Assembly (NCBI RefSeq): GCF_036226745.1
Contig: NZ_CP109013.1
Location: 806,001 to 870,000 of the forward strand
Source: Streptomyces sp. NBC_00683
GTDB taxonomy: Bacteria > Actinomycetota > Actinomycetes > Streptomycetales > Streptomycetaceae
Length of the DNA stretch: 64,000 bases
Direction of reading: 5' to 3'
The notes under the pieces are model-generated. The model did no database searches and was not told the DNA's origin. It saw nothing but the letters and a program-made list of their open reading frames with translations. Shown piece by piece: positions 8,203 through 17,560 of this stretch. Numbering within the stretch: position 1 is the first letter of the stretch; every line of letters starts with the position of its first letter. Both the position numbers and the translations under genes were made by a program.

Positions 8203-9753
8203 GTGTATCTCACGCAGAGTCTGCACAGAGCCGTGCAGCAGGGTCCCGATCAGGTCGCGACGGTTTTCGGGGACCGTGTGCGGACCAACCGTGAAGTCGC
8301 CGATCGTGTGGCCCGGCTGGCCGGTGCGCTGGGGGCGCTCGGTGTGGCGGAGGGTGACCGGGTGGCGCTGCTGGCCCACAACAGTGACGTCTTCCACGAG
8401 TACATGTACGCGGTGTGGTGGATGGGTGGGGTGGTCAACCCGGTCAACACCCGCTGGAGTCCGAAGGAGATGACCTACTCCCTGGAGGAGTCCGACACCC
8501 GCGTGCTGCTGGTCGACGACTCCTTCGCCCCGATGGTGCCGCGGTTGCGGGAGTTGTGGGGCGGACTGGGGACCGTGGTGCACTGCGGGGCGGGTCCCGT
8601 GCCGGAGGGGATGCTCGGGTACGAGGACCTGATCGCCGGTCATGAGCCGGTGGAGGACCTGCGTCTGGGCGGGGACCGGCTCGCCGGCCTGTTCTACACC
8701 GGCGGCACCACCGGCTTCCCCAAGGGCGTGATGCTCAGCCACACCAACATCCTCGCCTCCACACACAGTTTCGTCGCGGCCTCCCAGGGAGCCGTACGCG
8801 GCGGCGGCCGGACGATGCACACCGCGCCGCTCTTCCACATGGCGGCCGTCAGCAGCTGGTGCTCCCAGAACCTCGTGGGCGGCTCCCATGTGTTCGTGCC
8901 CGCGTTCGCACCGGAGCACCTGCTGAAACTCATCACCGAGCGCCGCCCCACCTCCACCACACTTGTCCCCGCCATGATCCAGATGCTGCTGGACCACCCG
9001 GCCGTCGGCGAGCACGACCTCTCCAGCGTCGAGCGGGTCGGATACGGCGCTTCTCCGATCTCCGGGACGCTCCTGAGCCGGGCGATGGCTGCTTTCCCCA
9101 ACGCCCGGTTCGCCCAGGGCTACGGCATGACCGAGATGGCTCCCGGTGTCGCGACCCTCGCGCCCGAGGACCACCACGATCCGCGCCTGCTGCGTGCCGC
9201 GGGCCGGGCCCTGCCCGGGGTGGATGTGCGGGTGGTGGATCCGGCGGATGTGGAGATGCCCCGCGGGACGGTCGGGGAGATCGTCGCCCGCGGCGCGAAC
9301 ATGATGCTCGGCTACTGGAACAAACCCCAGGAGACCGCCGACGCCCTGCGCGGCGGATGGATGCACACCGGCGACGCCGGCCACATGGACGACAACGGCT
9401 ACCTCTACATCGTCGACCGCCTCAAGGACATGATCGTCACCGGCGGCGAGAACGTCTACTCCGCCGAGGTAGAGAACGCCCTCGCCACCCACCCCGCCAT
9501 CGCCTCCTGCGCCGTCATCGGCGTCCCCGACCCCACCTGGGGCGAACGCGTCCACGCCGTCATCGTCCTCAAACCCGGCCACACCACCACCACCGACGAC
9601 ATCCGCACCCACTGCAAAACCCTCATCGCCGGCTACAAATCCCCCCGCACCTGCGACTTCGTCGAAACCCTCCCCCTCTCACCCGCAGGCAAAATCCTCA
9701 AACGCGACCTCCGCAAACCCCACTGGAACAGCACCGGACGCTCTGTCGGCTGA
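8203..9753 (+). CDS. fatty-acyl-CoA synthetase (ANL superfamily), mosaic paralogue of 29631
   Basis: 516 aa adenylate-forming acyl-CoA ligase with YTGGTTGFPKG (ATP loop), YGMTEMAP, GWMHTGD, DRLKDMIVTGGENVY and the terminal catalytic Lys in PAGKILKRDLR. GTG at 8203 is chosen because AGGAG lies seven bases upstream; the same AGGAG and GTG are preserved in the copy at 31178. The first ~185 and last ~205 codons are almost base-identical to that copy, while the middle (about 8755-9135) has diverged strongly, a gene-conversion pattern. It opens an operon with racemase, aldehyde dehydrogenase, alcohol dehydrogenase and alkyl sulfatase, so it probably activates the acid made by those enzymes. Confidence 0.92.
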   Translation: MYLTQSLHRAVQQGPDQVATVFGDRVRTNREVADRVARLAGALGALGVAEGDRVALLAHNSDVFHEYMYAVWWMGGVVNPVNTRWSPKEMTYSLEESDTRVLLVDDSFAPMVPRLRELWGGLGTVVHCGAGPVPEGMLGYEDLIAGHEPVEDLRLGGDRLAGLFYTGGTTGFPKGVMLSHTNILASTHSFVAASQGAVRGGGRTMHTAPLFHMAAVSSWCSQNLVGGSHVFVPAFAPEHLLKLITERRPTSTTLVPAMIQMLLDHPAVGEHDLSSVERVGYGASPISGTLLSRAMAAFPNARFAQGYGMTEMAPGVATLAPEDHHDPRLLRAAGRALPGVDVRVVDPADVEMPRGTVGEIVARGANMMLGYWNKPQETADALRGGWMHTGDAGHMDDNGYLYIVDRLKDMIVTGGENVYSAEVENALATHPAIASCAVIGVPDPTWGERVHAVIVLKPGHTTTTDDIRTHCKTLIAGYKSPRTCDFVETLPLSPAGKILKRDLRKPHWNSTGRSVG

Positions 9754-9815
9754 CAGTGCTCGCCGCCCCGACAGGCCCCGTTTCCTTCCGACCCATGAAC
9801 CTGGAGTGCCGCACC

Positions 9816-10997
9816 ATGACCATCGACGCGTCGACCGAGTCCGACTCCGCGGAGCAGCCGCGCGGCCCGCTTGCGGGCGTCCGCGTGATCGAACTGGGAA
9901 GCATCGGTCCAGGTCCGTTCTGCGCGATGGTCCTGGGTGACCTCGGGGCAGAGGTGATCCGGATCGACCGGCCGGCCGAGGCCGGTTACGCCGCGTCCCG
10001 GCCGATCCTGCACCGCAACCGCCGCTCCGTCGCCGTCGACATCAGGCGGCCCGAGGGCGTCGAGATCGTCAAGGCCCTGGTCAAGGACGCGGATGTGATC
10101 CTGGAGGGCTTCCGGCCGGGTGTCACCGAGCGACTGGGACTGGGCCCGGACGAGCTGCTGGCCGTCAACCCGCGGCTGGTGTACGGCCGGATGACCGGCT
10201 GGGGCCAGGACGGGCCGATGGCTCAGGAGCCCGGCCACGACATCAACTACATCGCTCTCACAGGCGCCTTGCACGCCATCGGCCCCAAGGACGGCGACCC
10301 CGTCGTCCCTCTCAACCTCGTCGGCGACTTCGGCGGCGGCGGCATGCTGCTGGCCGTCGGCGTCCTCGCGGCGGCGCTGCACGCTCGTGACACCGGCCGG
10401 GGCCAGGTCGTCGACGCCGCGATGACCGACGGATCCGCTCTGCTGCTCACGATGATGTACGGCTTCCTCTCCCGCGGGGTCTGGGCCGACGAGCGCGGGA
10501 CCAACATGCTCGACGGCGCGGCGCCGTACTACGGCACCTACCGTTGCTCCGACGACCGGCACATCGCCCTCGGCCCGGTCGAGCCGCAGTTCTACGCCGC
10601 CGTACTGCGCGTGCTCGGCCTCTCCGACGATCCTGACTTCGCCCGCCAGAACGACCGCACCAAGTGGCCGGTCATGCGACAGAGGCTCGCCGCGATCTTC
10701 GCCACCCGGACCCGTGACGCATGGGCCGAGGAGTTCGAGGGACAGGAGGGGTGCGTCGCCCCCGTCCTGTCCCTCCTCGAAGCTCCGCACCATCCGCACA
10801 ACGCGGCCCGTGGCACGTATCTCGTCGACGACGAGGGTGTGGTCGGGCCGGCCCCCGCGCCCCGGTTCTCCGCCACACCGGCCGCGCACCCCACGCCCTC
10901 CCCCGCCATCGGAGCCGACACCGACCGCATCCTCGCAGCCGCGGGGTACGACTCCGCACGCATCGCGACGCTGCGCAGCGCCGGCACCGTCAAGTAA
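9816..10997 (+). CDS. CaiB/BaiF family, alpha-methylacyl-CoA racemase-like
   Basis: 393 aa class III CoA-transferase-fold protein. It shows RMTGWGQDGP, then GHDINYIALTGAL with the His, and VDAAMTDGSALL with the Asp, matching the His/Asp acid-base pair of mycobacterial and mammalian alpha-methylacyl-CoA racemases rather than CoA transferases. GIGPGPF-like glycine-rich sequence occurs near residue 30. ATG at 9816 has GGAG nine bases upstream; an in-frame ATG at 9795 is less well placed. AMACR converts (2R)- to (2S)-2-methylacyl-CoA, which is needed before ACAD oxidation of methyl-branched chains. A close paralogue lies at 61200. Racemase over transferase is favoured but not proven. Confidence 0.85.
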   Translation: MTIDASTESDSAEQPRGPLAGVRVIELGSIGPGPFCAMVLGDLGAEVIRIDRPAEAGYAASRPILHRNRRSVAVDIRRPEGVEIVKALVKDADVILEGFRPGVTERLGLGPDELLAVNPRLVYGRMTGWGQDGPMAQEPGHDINYIALTGALHAIGPKDGDPVVPLNLVGDFGGGGMLLAVGVLAAALHARDTGRGQVVDAAMTDGSALLLTMMYGFLSRGVWADERGTNMLDGAAPYYGTYRCSDDRHIALGPVEPQFYAAVLRVLGLSDDPDFARQNDRTKWPVMRQRLAAIFATRTRDAWAEEFEGQEGCVAPVLSLLEAPHHPHNAARGTYLVDDEGVVGPAPAPRFSATPAAHPTPSPAIGADTDRILAAAGYDSARIATLRSAGTVK

Positions 10998-11066
10998 CCA
11001 CGTGCCGCCGGTGGTTCATGCCGACCGCATGATCCCGGCCGTCAAGAGAAGGAAGCCGTACCCGGT

Positions 11067-12509
11067 ATGCAGACCAAGGACAAGCTCTTCATCGGCGGTG
11101 CGTTCGTCGACCCGGCGACCGACAGCACACTCGAGGTCGTCTCTCCGGCCACCGAGGAGGTCATCGGGCGCACCCCGGAGGCGCGCCCGGAGGACATCGA
11201 CCTGGCCGTCTCCGCCGCGCGCCGGGCCTTCGACGAGGGGCCGTGGCCCCGGCTCGGCCTCACCGAGCGCATCGAGGTGCTGCAGCGCTTCCGGGACGCG
11301 TACGCGGCCCGGATGCGGGAGACCGCGGTGCTGCTCAGCTCCGAGGTCGGATCGCCCATCACCTGGTCGACACGCGCCCAGGCCGGCGCGCCGATCGGGA
11401 TCATCGACTACTACCTCAAGCTGGCCCCGGGGTTCGCCTGGGAGCGCGAGGTGCCTGGTGCAACGGGGCCGATCTCGGTCCGACAGGAACCGGTGGGTGT
11501 GGTGGCGGCGATCGTCGCCTGGAACGCGCCGCACTTCATCACGTTCAGCAAGCTGGCGCCCGCCCTGGTCGCCGGCTGCACCGTGGTGCTGAAGGTGTCG
11601 CCCGAGAACGCCCTGTCCTCGTACATCATCGCCGAGGCCGCTGCCGAGGCCGGTCTGCCCGAGGGTGTGCTCTCGGTGCTGCCCGCCGACCGTGAGCCCT
11701 CCGCGTACCTGTCCCGGCACCCCGGTGTCGACAAGGTCGCCTTCACCGGATCCGTCGGCGCCGGAAAGGCGATCATGGCGTCCGCCGCCGCGAACCTGGC
11801 GCGGGTCACTCTGGAGCTGGGCGGCAAGTCCGCGGCGATCATCCTGGAGGACGCCGACCTGGACCGCGCGATTCCGGCGCTGATGCCCCACCTGATTCCC
11901 AACAACGGGCAGGTCTGCATCTCCATGACCCGGGTACTGGCCCCTCGCACCCGCTACGACGAGGTCGTCGAGCGGCTGGCCGGGCAGTTCCGGGCGATGG
12001 TCGTCGGTGACCCGTTGGAGCCGGCCACCACGGTGGGCCCGCTGATCTCCGAGCGTCAGCGCGACCGCGTCGAGGGTTACATCGCCAAGGGTCTCGCCGA
12101 GGGCGCCCGCCTGGTGACCGGCGGCGGCCGCCCGGCCCACCTGGACAAGGGCTGGTACGTCGAGCCGACCCTCTTCGCCGACGTGGACAACTCCATGGCC
12201 GTCGCCCAGGAGGAGATCTTCGGCCCGGTCGTCGTCGTCATCCCGTTCGACGACGAGGACGACGCGGTCCGAATCTCCAACGACTCCGACTTCGGCCTGC
12301 ACGGCAGCGTCTTCTCCGACGACGAGCAGCGCGCGCTGGCGGTCGCCGCGCGCCTGCGTACCGGCAACGTGGCGGTCAACTGCGGCGGCATCTCGTTCAA
12401 CGCCCCGTTCGGCGGCTACAAGAAGTCCGGAATCGGCCGCGAGTTCGGCCCGGAGGGCCTGCAGGCGTACCTGGAGACCAAGAGCATCTACACCTCCACG
12501 CCTCGCTGA
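11067..12509 (+). CDS. NAD(P)-dependent aldehyde dehydrogenase
   Basis: 480 aa classical ALDH. The catalytic Cys284 lies in NNGQVCIS and the general base Glu250 in LELGGKSAAI; the C-terminal NAPFGGYKKSGIGREFG motif is intact. It would oxidise an aldehyde to the acid. It is followed 50 bases later by a zinc alcohol dehydrogenase and then an alkyl sulfatase in the same direction. This gives a logical alcohol-aldehyde-acid series feeding the ligase at 8203. The paralogous pair ADH/ALDH on the minus strand at 54204-56769 repeats the arrangement. Confidence 0.92.
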   Translation: MQTKDKLFIGGAFVDPATDSTLEVVSPATEEVIGRTPEARPEDIDLAVSAARRAFDEGPWPRLGLTERIEVLQRFRDAYAARMRETAVLLSSEVGSPITWSTRAQAGAPIGIIDYYLKLAPGFAWEREVPGATGPISVRQEPVGVVAAIVAWNAPHFITFSKLAPALVAGCTVVLKVSPENALSSYIIAEAAAEAGLPEGVLSVLPADREPSAYLSRHPGVDKVAFTGSVGAGKAIMASAAANLARVTLELGGKSAAIILEDADLDRAIPALMPHLIPNNGQVCISMTRVLAPRTRYDEVVERLAGQFRAMVVGDPLEPATTVGPLISERQRDRVEGYIAKGLAEGARLVTGGGRPAHLDKGWYVEPTLFADVDNSMAVAQEEIFGPVVVVIPFDDEDDAVRISNDSDFGLHGSVFSDDEQRALAVAARLRTGNVAVNCGGISFNAPFGGYKKSGIGREFGPEGLQAYLETKSIYTSTPR

Positions 12510-12559
12510 CACCTCCCCCGCACCACCATCCTTCCCACCACCGACAGGAGAAGCCCCAC

Positions 12560-13636
12560 ATGCGCGCTGCAGTGCTGCGGGAGTACGGCGCCCCGCTGGA
12601 CGTCGTCGACACCATGGAGACGGCAGAGGCCGGTCCCGGCAAGGTCAAGGTCCGCATCCGGGCGACCGGCATGTGCCACTCGGACCTCTCCGGGATGACC
12701 GGCAAGCTCGGCGTCCCGGCACCCTTCGTCCCCGGGCACGAGGGGGCCGGCGAGATCATCGAGGTCGGCGAGGGAGTCACTTCGGTGGCGCCCGGCGACC
12801 ACGTCATCGTCAACTTCATACCGGCCTGCGGCACGTGCGCCGACTGCGCGCGCGACGAGGGCCACCTCTGCACGCGCATGATGTACGCGGCCATGGGCAC
12901 CCCGAACTTCCGGGAGGACGGGAAGCCGGTGTACGGCCTCGTCGGCTGCGGCACCTTCGCCGAGGAGGTCGTCCTCCCGCACCAGAGCGTCGTCCGTATC
13001 GACAAGGACGTCCCCTTCGACATCGCGGCTCTGATCGGCTGCGGTGTCACCACCGGCACGGGTGCGGTTCTCAACACCGCGAAGGTCGAGGAAGGGGCCA
13101 CCGTGGCCGTCGTCGGCTGCGGTGGGGTCGGCATCGCTGCCATCATGGCGGCCCGCATGGCCGGCGCCTCGCAGATTCTCGCCGTGGACCCCAGCGCCGC
13201 CAAGCGCGACCTGGTCTCCCGCTTCGGCGCTACCGCGGCCGCCTCCCCGGAGGACGCCGACGCGGTGGCCGCCGAACTCACCGGCGGGCAGGGCTTCGAC
13301 TACACCTTCGAGGTCGTCGGCCGCTCCAGCACCGCGCAGGCCGCGTTCAAGCTGGCACGGCGCGGCGGCACCGTCGTCGTCGTCGGCCTCGGCGCCCGCA
13401 CGGACAACCTCGAACTGTCCATGGGCACGCTCGCCACGCAGAGCAAGACCCTGGTCGGTTCCGTCTACGGCGGCATGGACGTACCGCGCTTCATGCGGCA
13501 GCTGGTCCACCTGTGGCGGGAAGGCAAGCTGGACCTCGAAGCGATGATCACCAAGCGGCTGAAGCTGGAGGACGTCAACGAGGGCTTCGAACTCATGAAG
13601 ACCGGTGACGCCATCCGCACCGTCGTCGAGCTGTGA
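12560..13636 (+). CDS. zinc-dependent alcohol dehydrogenase (class III-like MDR)
   Basis: 358 aa medium-chain dehydrogenase. The catalytic zinc site is indicated by Cys39 (TGMCHSD), His60-Glu61 (PGHEGAGE) and the Cys in IGCGVTTG. The structural zinc site has four Cys at 90, 93, 96 and 104. The cofactor motif is GCGGVGIAA. The protein would oxidise a primary alcohol to the aldehyde for the ALDH upstream. GACAGGAGAAG precedes the ATG. It lies between ALDH and alkyl sulfatase, and closely resembles the ADH at 54204. Confidence 0.92.
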   Translation: MRAAVLREYGAPLDVVDTMETAEAGPGKVKVRIRATGMCHSDLSGMTGKLGVPAPFVPGHEGAGEIIEVGEGVTSVAPGDHVIVNFIPACGTCADCARDEGHLCTRMMYAAMGTPNFREDGKPVYGLVGCGTFAEEVVLPHQSVVRIDKDVPFDIAALIGCGVTTGTGAVLNTAKVEEGATVAVVGCGGVGIAAIMAARMAGASQILAVDPSAAKRDLVSRFGATAAASPEDADAVAAELTGGQGFDYTFEVVGRSSTAQAAFKLARRGGTVVVVGLGARTDNLELSMGTLATQSKTLVGSVYGGMDVPRFMRQLVHLWREGKLDLEAMITKRLKLEDVNEGFELMKTGDAIRTVVEL

Positions 13637-13740
13637 CCCGGCGCTCCTGACCCGTGGCCGGGGCCGCTCCCACCGTTCGCGGTCGGACCGGCCCCGGTCC
13701 GTTTCTCCCGTTCTCCCCAGCCACGGAAGGTCTTCACCTC

Positions 13741-15693
13741 ATGACAGCCGAGGGATCCCCGCAGACGGCCGGAGCCGTATCCGACCGCACCGGTCCCAAG
13801 CCCGCAACCGAGGCGACCAGAGCCGCCAACGCCTCGGTCCTCGACCAGCTCGACTTCGACGACGACCGGGCCTTCGAGGCCATGAAGCGGGGCTTCGTGG
13901 CCCCGCTGCTCGACGGTGGCGTGATCCGTGACGCACGGGGACGGGTGTCCTTCGACGCGGGCTCCTTCGACTACATCGAGGGACCGGCTCCGGACACGGT
14001 CAACCCCAGCCTGTGGCGCCAGTCCCAGATCATCAAGTACGCGGGGCTGTTCCAGGTCACCGACCGGATCTACCAGGTCCGGAACCACGACATCGCCAAC
14101 GTCACGATCGTGGAGGGGGACGGCGGGCTGATCGTGGTGGACGTCGGCACGGTCGCCGAGACGACCCGGGCCGCGATGGAGCTCTACTACGCCCATCGCC
14201 CCGAGCGGCTGCCGGTCGTCGCCGTCATCTACACCCACCCCCACCTCGACCACTACGGCGGCGTCCTGGGTGTCACCTCGGCCGAGGACGTCGCGGCCGG
14301 CCGGGTGCAGGTCATCGCGCCGGGTACGGACTTCGATCGGTACGCGCTGGGCGAGAACGTCATCTGCGGCAACGTGATGGCGCGCCGGGCCGCGCACGCC
14401 TTCGGCAACCTGCTGCCCCCGGGACCGCGCGGCTTCGTCACCGACGGCATCGGCATCGGGCATGTCAGGGGATCCTCGGCGTACATCCCGCCCACCGACC
14501 ACATCACCCGCACGGGCGAGGAACGTACGCTCGCGGGACTGACGTTCCAGTTCCAGATGGCCCCGGACACCGAGGCCCCGGAGGAGTTCCACTTCTACAT
14601 CCCGGAGCTCAAGGCCCTCACCTGTGCGGAGAACGCCAACCACACCCTCCACAACATCCAGACCCTGCGCGGCGCCCGCACCCGCGACGCCGCCAACTTC
14701 GCCCGCTACCTGGACGAGGCCGTCGAACTGTGGGGCGACGAGGCCGAGGTGCACTACGGCCCGCACACCTGGCCGGTGTGGGGCGGCGAGAACATCCGGG
14801 AGTTCCTCACCTCGCAGCGCGACTCCTACAAGTACATCCACGACCAGACGCTGCGGCTCGCCAACCAGGGGCTGACGCCGGTCGAGATCGCCGAGACGCT
14901 GCGCCTGCCCGACGTGCTGGGCCGCGCCTGGTGGAACCGCGGCTACCACGGCACCGTGAGCCACAACGCCAAGGCCGTCTTCGCCAAGGAACTGGGCTGG
15001 TACAACGGCAACCCGATGAATCTGTACCCGCTGCCCGACGGCGATCTCGGGCGACGGTACACGGACGCGATGGGTGGCGTGGACCGGGTCGTCCAGCTCG
15101 CCCGGGAGGCCTTCGAGGCGGCGGACTACCGCTGGGCGGTCGAACTCGCCGGCCGGGCCGTCCACGCCGAACCCGGCAACCAGGACGCCCGGGAGACCCA
15201 GGCGGACGCGTACGAGCAGTTGGGCTACCAGGCCGAGGGTCCTCAGTGGCGATACGTTTTCCTCACCGCCGCCCAGGAACTCCGCCGGGGCCGACCGGCG
15301 AAGCCCGCCCCCGGTTCCGCGTCCGGCCGGACCATGGCGGCCATGCCGCTGCCCATCCTGCTCGACTTCGTCGCGGTCCGGCTCAACGGCCCGAAGGCCG
15401 AGCACGTCGACGTGGGGATCAACCTGGCGGTCACCGACGCCGCCTCCCCCCGCTCCCTGCGGGTGTCCCGCGGCGTGCTCAACCACTGGGCCCGGCTCAG
15501 CGAGGACGCCGAACTGACGCTCACGATGGACCGGAGCACGCTCGTGGACGTGCTGTTCCGGCCAGGTCGCTTCGACGAGGCGCTCGCCGCCGGAACGGTC
15601 CGGGCAGAGGGCGACACCGACGCGTTCCGAATGCTCACCGGCCTGCTCGACACCTTCGACCGGAACTTCGACCTGCTCGGTCCGCACCTCTAG
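13741..15693 (+). CDS. metallo-beta-lactamase-fold alkyl sulfatase (SdsA1/BDS1-like), copy 1
   Basis: 650 aa. The di-zinc motif is His166-x-His168-x-Asp170-His171 (THPHLDH); further conserved acidic and His residues occur in DTEAPEEFHFY and CAENANHTLHN. An alpha-helical dimerisation region follows, and the last ~120 residues form the SCP2-like C-terminal domain of alkyl sulfatases. The family hydrolyses alkyl sulfate esters to alcohol and sulfate. No signal peptide is evident, so it is probably cytoplasmic. ATG at 13741 has GGAAGG upstream; an in-frame ATG at 13654 lacks a ribosome site. It closes the ligase-racemase-ALDH-ADH operon, which places sulfate-ester cleavage upstream of alcohol oxidation. 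Confidence 0.9.
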   Translation: MTAEGSPQTAGAVSDRTGPKPATEATRAANASVLDQLDFDDDRAFEAMKRGFVAPLLDGGVIRDARGRVSFDAGSFDYIEGPAPDTVNPSLWRQSQIIKYAGLFQVTDRIYQVRNHDIANVTIVEGDGGLIVVDVGTVAETTRAAMELYYAHRPERLPVVAVIYTHPHLDHYGGVLGVTSAEDVAAGRVQVIAPGTDFDRYALGENVICGNVMARRAAHAFGNLLPPGPRGFVTDGIGIGHVRGSSAYIPPTDHITRTGEERTLAGLTFQFQMAPDTEAPEEFHFYIPELKALTCAENANHTLHNIQTLRGARTRDAANFARYLDEAVELWGDEAEVHYGPHTWPVWGGENIREFLTSQRDSYKYIHDQTLRLANQGLTPVEIAETLRLPDVLGRAWWNRGYHGTVSHNAKAVFAKELGWYNGNPMNLYPLPDGDLGRRYTDAMGGVDRVVQLAREAFEAADYRWAVELAGRAVHAEPGNQDARETQADAYEQLGYQAEGPQWRYVFLTAAQELRRGRPAKPAPGSASGRTMAAMPLPILLDFVAVRLNGPKAEHVDVGINLAVTDAASPRSLRVSRGVLNHWARLSEDAELTLTMDRSTLVDVLFRPGRFDEALAAGTVRAEGDTDAFRMLTGLLDTFDRNFDLLGPHL

Positions 15694-15700
15694 GCCACGG

Positions 15701-15750
15701 GCGAACGGCGAAGGGCCGCACTCCCGGGAGTGCGGCCCTTCGCCGTTCGC
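15701..15750. terminator. 50-bp perfect palindrome, bidirectional terminator
   Basis: Each base of 15701-15725 pairs with 15726-15750 with no loop or mismatch, centred on CCCGGG. It sits between the convergent alkyl sulfatase (stop 15693) and crotonase (stop 15761), leaving seven and ten bases on either side. Confidence 0.85.
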
Positions 15751-15760
15751 CGATACCCCG

Positions 15761-16531
15761 TCAGCGGTTGCCGCGGACGCTCTCGCGCATCGCCGCCATC
15801 GCCTTGCGCGACTCGTCGGTGGACATCACCACGGACATGTGAGAGGAGATGAGGTCGAGGCTCGCGCGCTGGTCCATCCGCTCGCTCATCCGCACGGTCC
15901 GCTTGATCATGGCCACCGGCAGCGCCGGCTTGGCCGCGATCTTCGCGGCGAAGGCGTACGTCTCCTCGAGGAGCTTCTCGTCGTCGTACACGCGGTTGAC
16001 CAAGCCGATCCGCAGCGCCTCCTCTGCGTCCACGAACTCGCCGCTGAGCAGCAGCTCCAGGGCCTTGGCCTGGCCCACCAGGCGGGGCAGGAACCAGCAG
16101 CCGCCGTCGCCGGGGACGAGGCCGAGGCGGATGTAGCCCTCGCTGAGGCGGGCGGAGCGGGCTACGAACCGCATGTCGCACATGAGCGCCATGTCCAGGC
16201 CGGCGCCGACGGCGTCTCCGTTGACCGCGGCGATCACGGGCTTGTCCAGGTCCTCCAGGGCACGGGCGACCTGGTGGATACGCTCGTGGAGCATGTTCTT
16301 GTGCTCCAGCGGCTCGTCCACCACGTCGAGCAGGGTGTCCAGGTCGACCCCGGAGCAGAAGCCCTTGCCGCTGCCGGTGAGCACGACGACGCGGACGGCC
16401 GGGTCGGCGGCGGCGTCACGGAGCGCCTTCGCCCAGTCCGCGATCATCTCGAAGGTGAAGGCGTTCTTCAGCGCGGGGCGGTTGAGCCTGATGGTCGCGA
16501 TGCCGTCGTCGACCGTGTACTCCAGATCCAT
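15761..16531 (-). CDS. enoyl-CoA hydratase/isomerase family protein with non-canonical acidic residues
   Basis: 256 aa crotonase-fold protein (LNRPALKNAF, CSGVDLDTL oxyanion-hole region, LVPGDGG). The two hydratase glutamates are not conserved: the first position is Asp (AGLDMALMCD), as in dienoyl-CoA isomerases, and the second is Tyr (SEGYIRLG). The paralogue at 46431 has the same changes, so this is a subfamily trait. It is last in a minus-strand operon after two unequal ACADs, seven bases after the stop of 16538. Hydration is the default guess; double-bond isomerisation or another crotonase reaction is possible. Confidence 0.85.
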   Translation of the reverse strand: MDLEYTVDDGIATIRLNRPALKNAFTFEMIADWAKALRDAAADPAVRVVVLTGSGKGFCSGVDLDTLLDVVDEPLEHKNMLHERIHQVARALEDLDKPVIAAVNGDAVGAGLDMALMCDMRFVARSARLSEGYIRLGLVPGDGGCWFLPRLVGQAKALELLLSGEFVDAEEALRIGLVNRVYDDEKLLEETYAFAAKIAAKPALPVAMIKRTVRMSERMDQRASLDLISSHMSVVMSTDESRKAMAAMRESVRGNR

Positions 16532-16537
16532 GGCGGA

Positions 16538-17560
16538 TCAACTCCTCGTGGTGGTGGGGCCGGTGATCAGGTGCCAGGGGTCTTCGGCGGCGGCCGAGAG
16601 GAGTCCCAGGGCGGCGGCCCACTGGTTCTCGTTGCCGTACTCCTCGCGCCAGGACCACAGGCGCAGGGTGGAGCGGCGCAGGTCGTGCTCGTGGGTGGTG
16701 CCGATCGCGCCGTGCACCTGGTGGGAGAGCTCGGCAACCACGGAGGCCGCGCGGCAGGCGTTGGTGCGTACGGCGGCGACCACCGCGAGAAGCTCCGTCC
16801 GGGGGTCGTCCAGGGTGGCGACGGCGCTGCGGGTGGAGAGCTCCAGGATCGTCACCTCTCCGGCGAGCGTGGCGAGGTACTGCTGCACCGCCTGGAAGGC
16901 GGCGATGGGGCGCCCGAACTGTCGGCGCTCGCCCGCGTAGCGCAGGCTGTGCTCCAGCGCGCGCTGGGCGGCTCCGCTGAGCTGGATGCTGCGGGCGAGG
17001 GCTCCGCGCACCTGGATCGAGGGGCCCTCGGGGAGTTCGGCGACCTGGTCCGCCGGCACGGCGACCGCGTGGAACGAGACGTCGTCCCGGGGTTCGCCGG
17101 CCAGGTTCGCCCCGTGGACCAGGGTCGCCCGAGCGGGGTCGACCGAGCAGACGCGCCCGTCGACGACGACCGCGACGCGCACCGCGTCGCGGGCCCAGGG
17201 GACGCGCCGGAGGGTGCCGTCGAGGATCCAGTCGTCGCCCGCGCGCTCCAGTACGAGTCCGCCGTCCTGCGACTCGGCGGCGGTCAACTGCCCGGCGGGG
17301 ACCGGAAGACCGGCGGCGGCGAGCAGTGGTCCGGCGATCCACAGGGTCTCCGCGATCGGGATCTCCGCGGCGTGGTAGGCGGCGGTGCGGAGTATGACGG
17401 CGGCCATCTCGGCGTCTCCGCCGCTGCCGCCGGCCTCCTCGGGGATGCCGATGCCGGTGAGGCCGGCCTCCTCGAGCTCCTCCCACAGGCCCGGGCGGTC
17501 CTGATAGGCGGTGAAGATGTCGGCCGCTGTTGCTTCAAGCAGCTTCAGGTCGTCGTTCAT
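16538..17560 (-). CDS. acyl-CoA dehydrogenase-like subunit (small partner of 17557)
   Basis: 340 aa, shorter than a normal ACAD (about 380). The C-terminal helical domain is clear (YAGERRQFGRPIAAFQAVQQ, QVHGAIGTTHEHDLRR), while the flavin-binding beta-domain is reduced. The ATG overlaps the stop of the upstream ACAD by four bases (ATGA). Adjacent unequal ACADs form alpha2beta2 heterotetramers in actinomycete sterol side-chain catabolism (FadE26-27, FadE28-29 and similar). The same pairing is repeated at 44304/45281. Heteromer formation is an inference from overlap, lengths and family. Confidence 0.86.
   Translation of the reverse strand: MNDDLKLLEATAADIFTAYQDRPGLWEELEEAGLTGIGIPEEAGGSGGDAEMAAVILRTAAYHAAEIPIAETLWIAGPLLAAAGLPVPAGQLTAAESQDGGLVLERAGDDWILDGTLRRVPWARDAVRVAVVVDGRVCSVDPARATLVHGANLAGEPRDDVSFHAVAVPADQVAELPEGPSIQVRGALARSIQLSGAAQRALEHSLRYAGERRQFGRPIAAFQAVQQYLATLAGEVTILELSTRSAVATLDDPRTELLAVVAAVRTNACRAASVVAELSHQVHGAIGTTHEHDLRRSTLRLWSWREEYGNENQWAAALGLLSAAAEDPWHLITGPTTTRS

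Noticed and set aside
9816..10997. CoA transferase for the two CaiB/BaiF proteins
   Set aside because: The GHDINY and VDAAMTDG motifs are those of alpha-methylacyl-CoA racemases; a transferase role cannot be excluded but is less likely.
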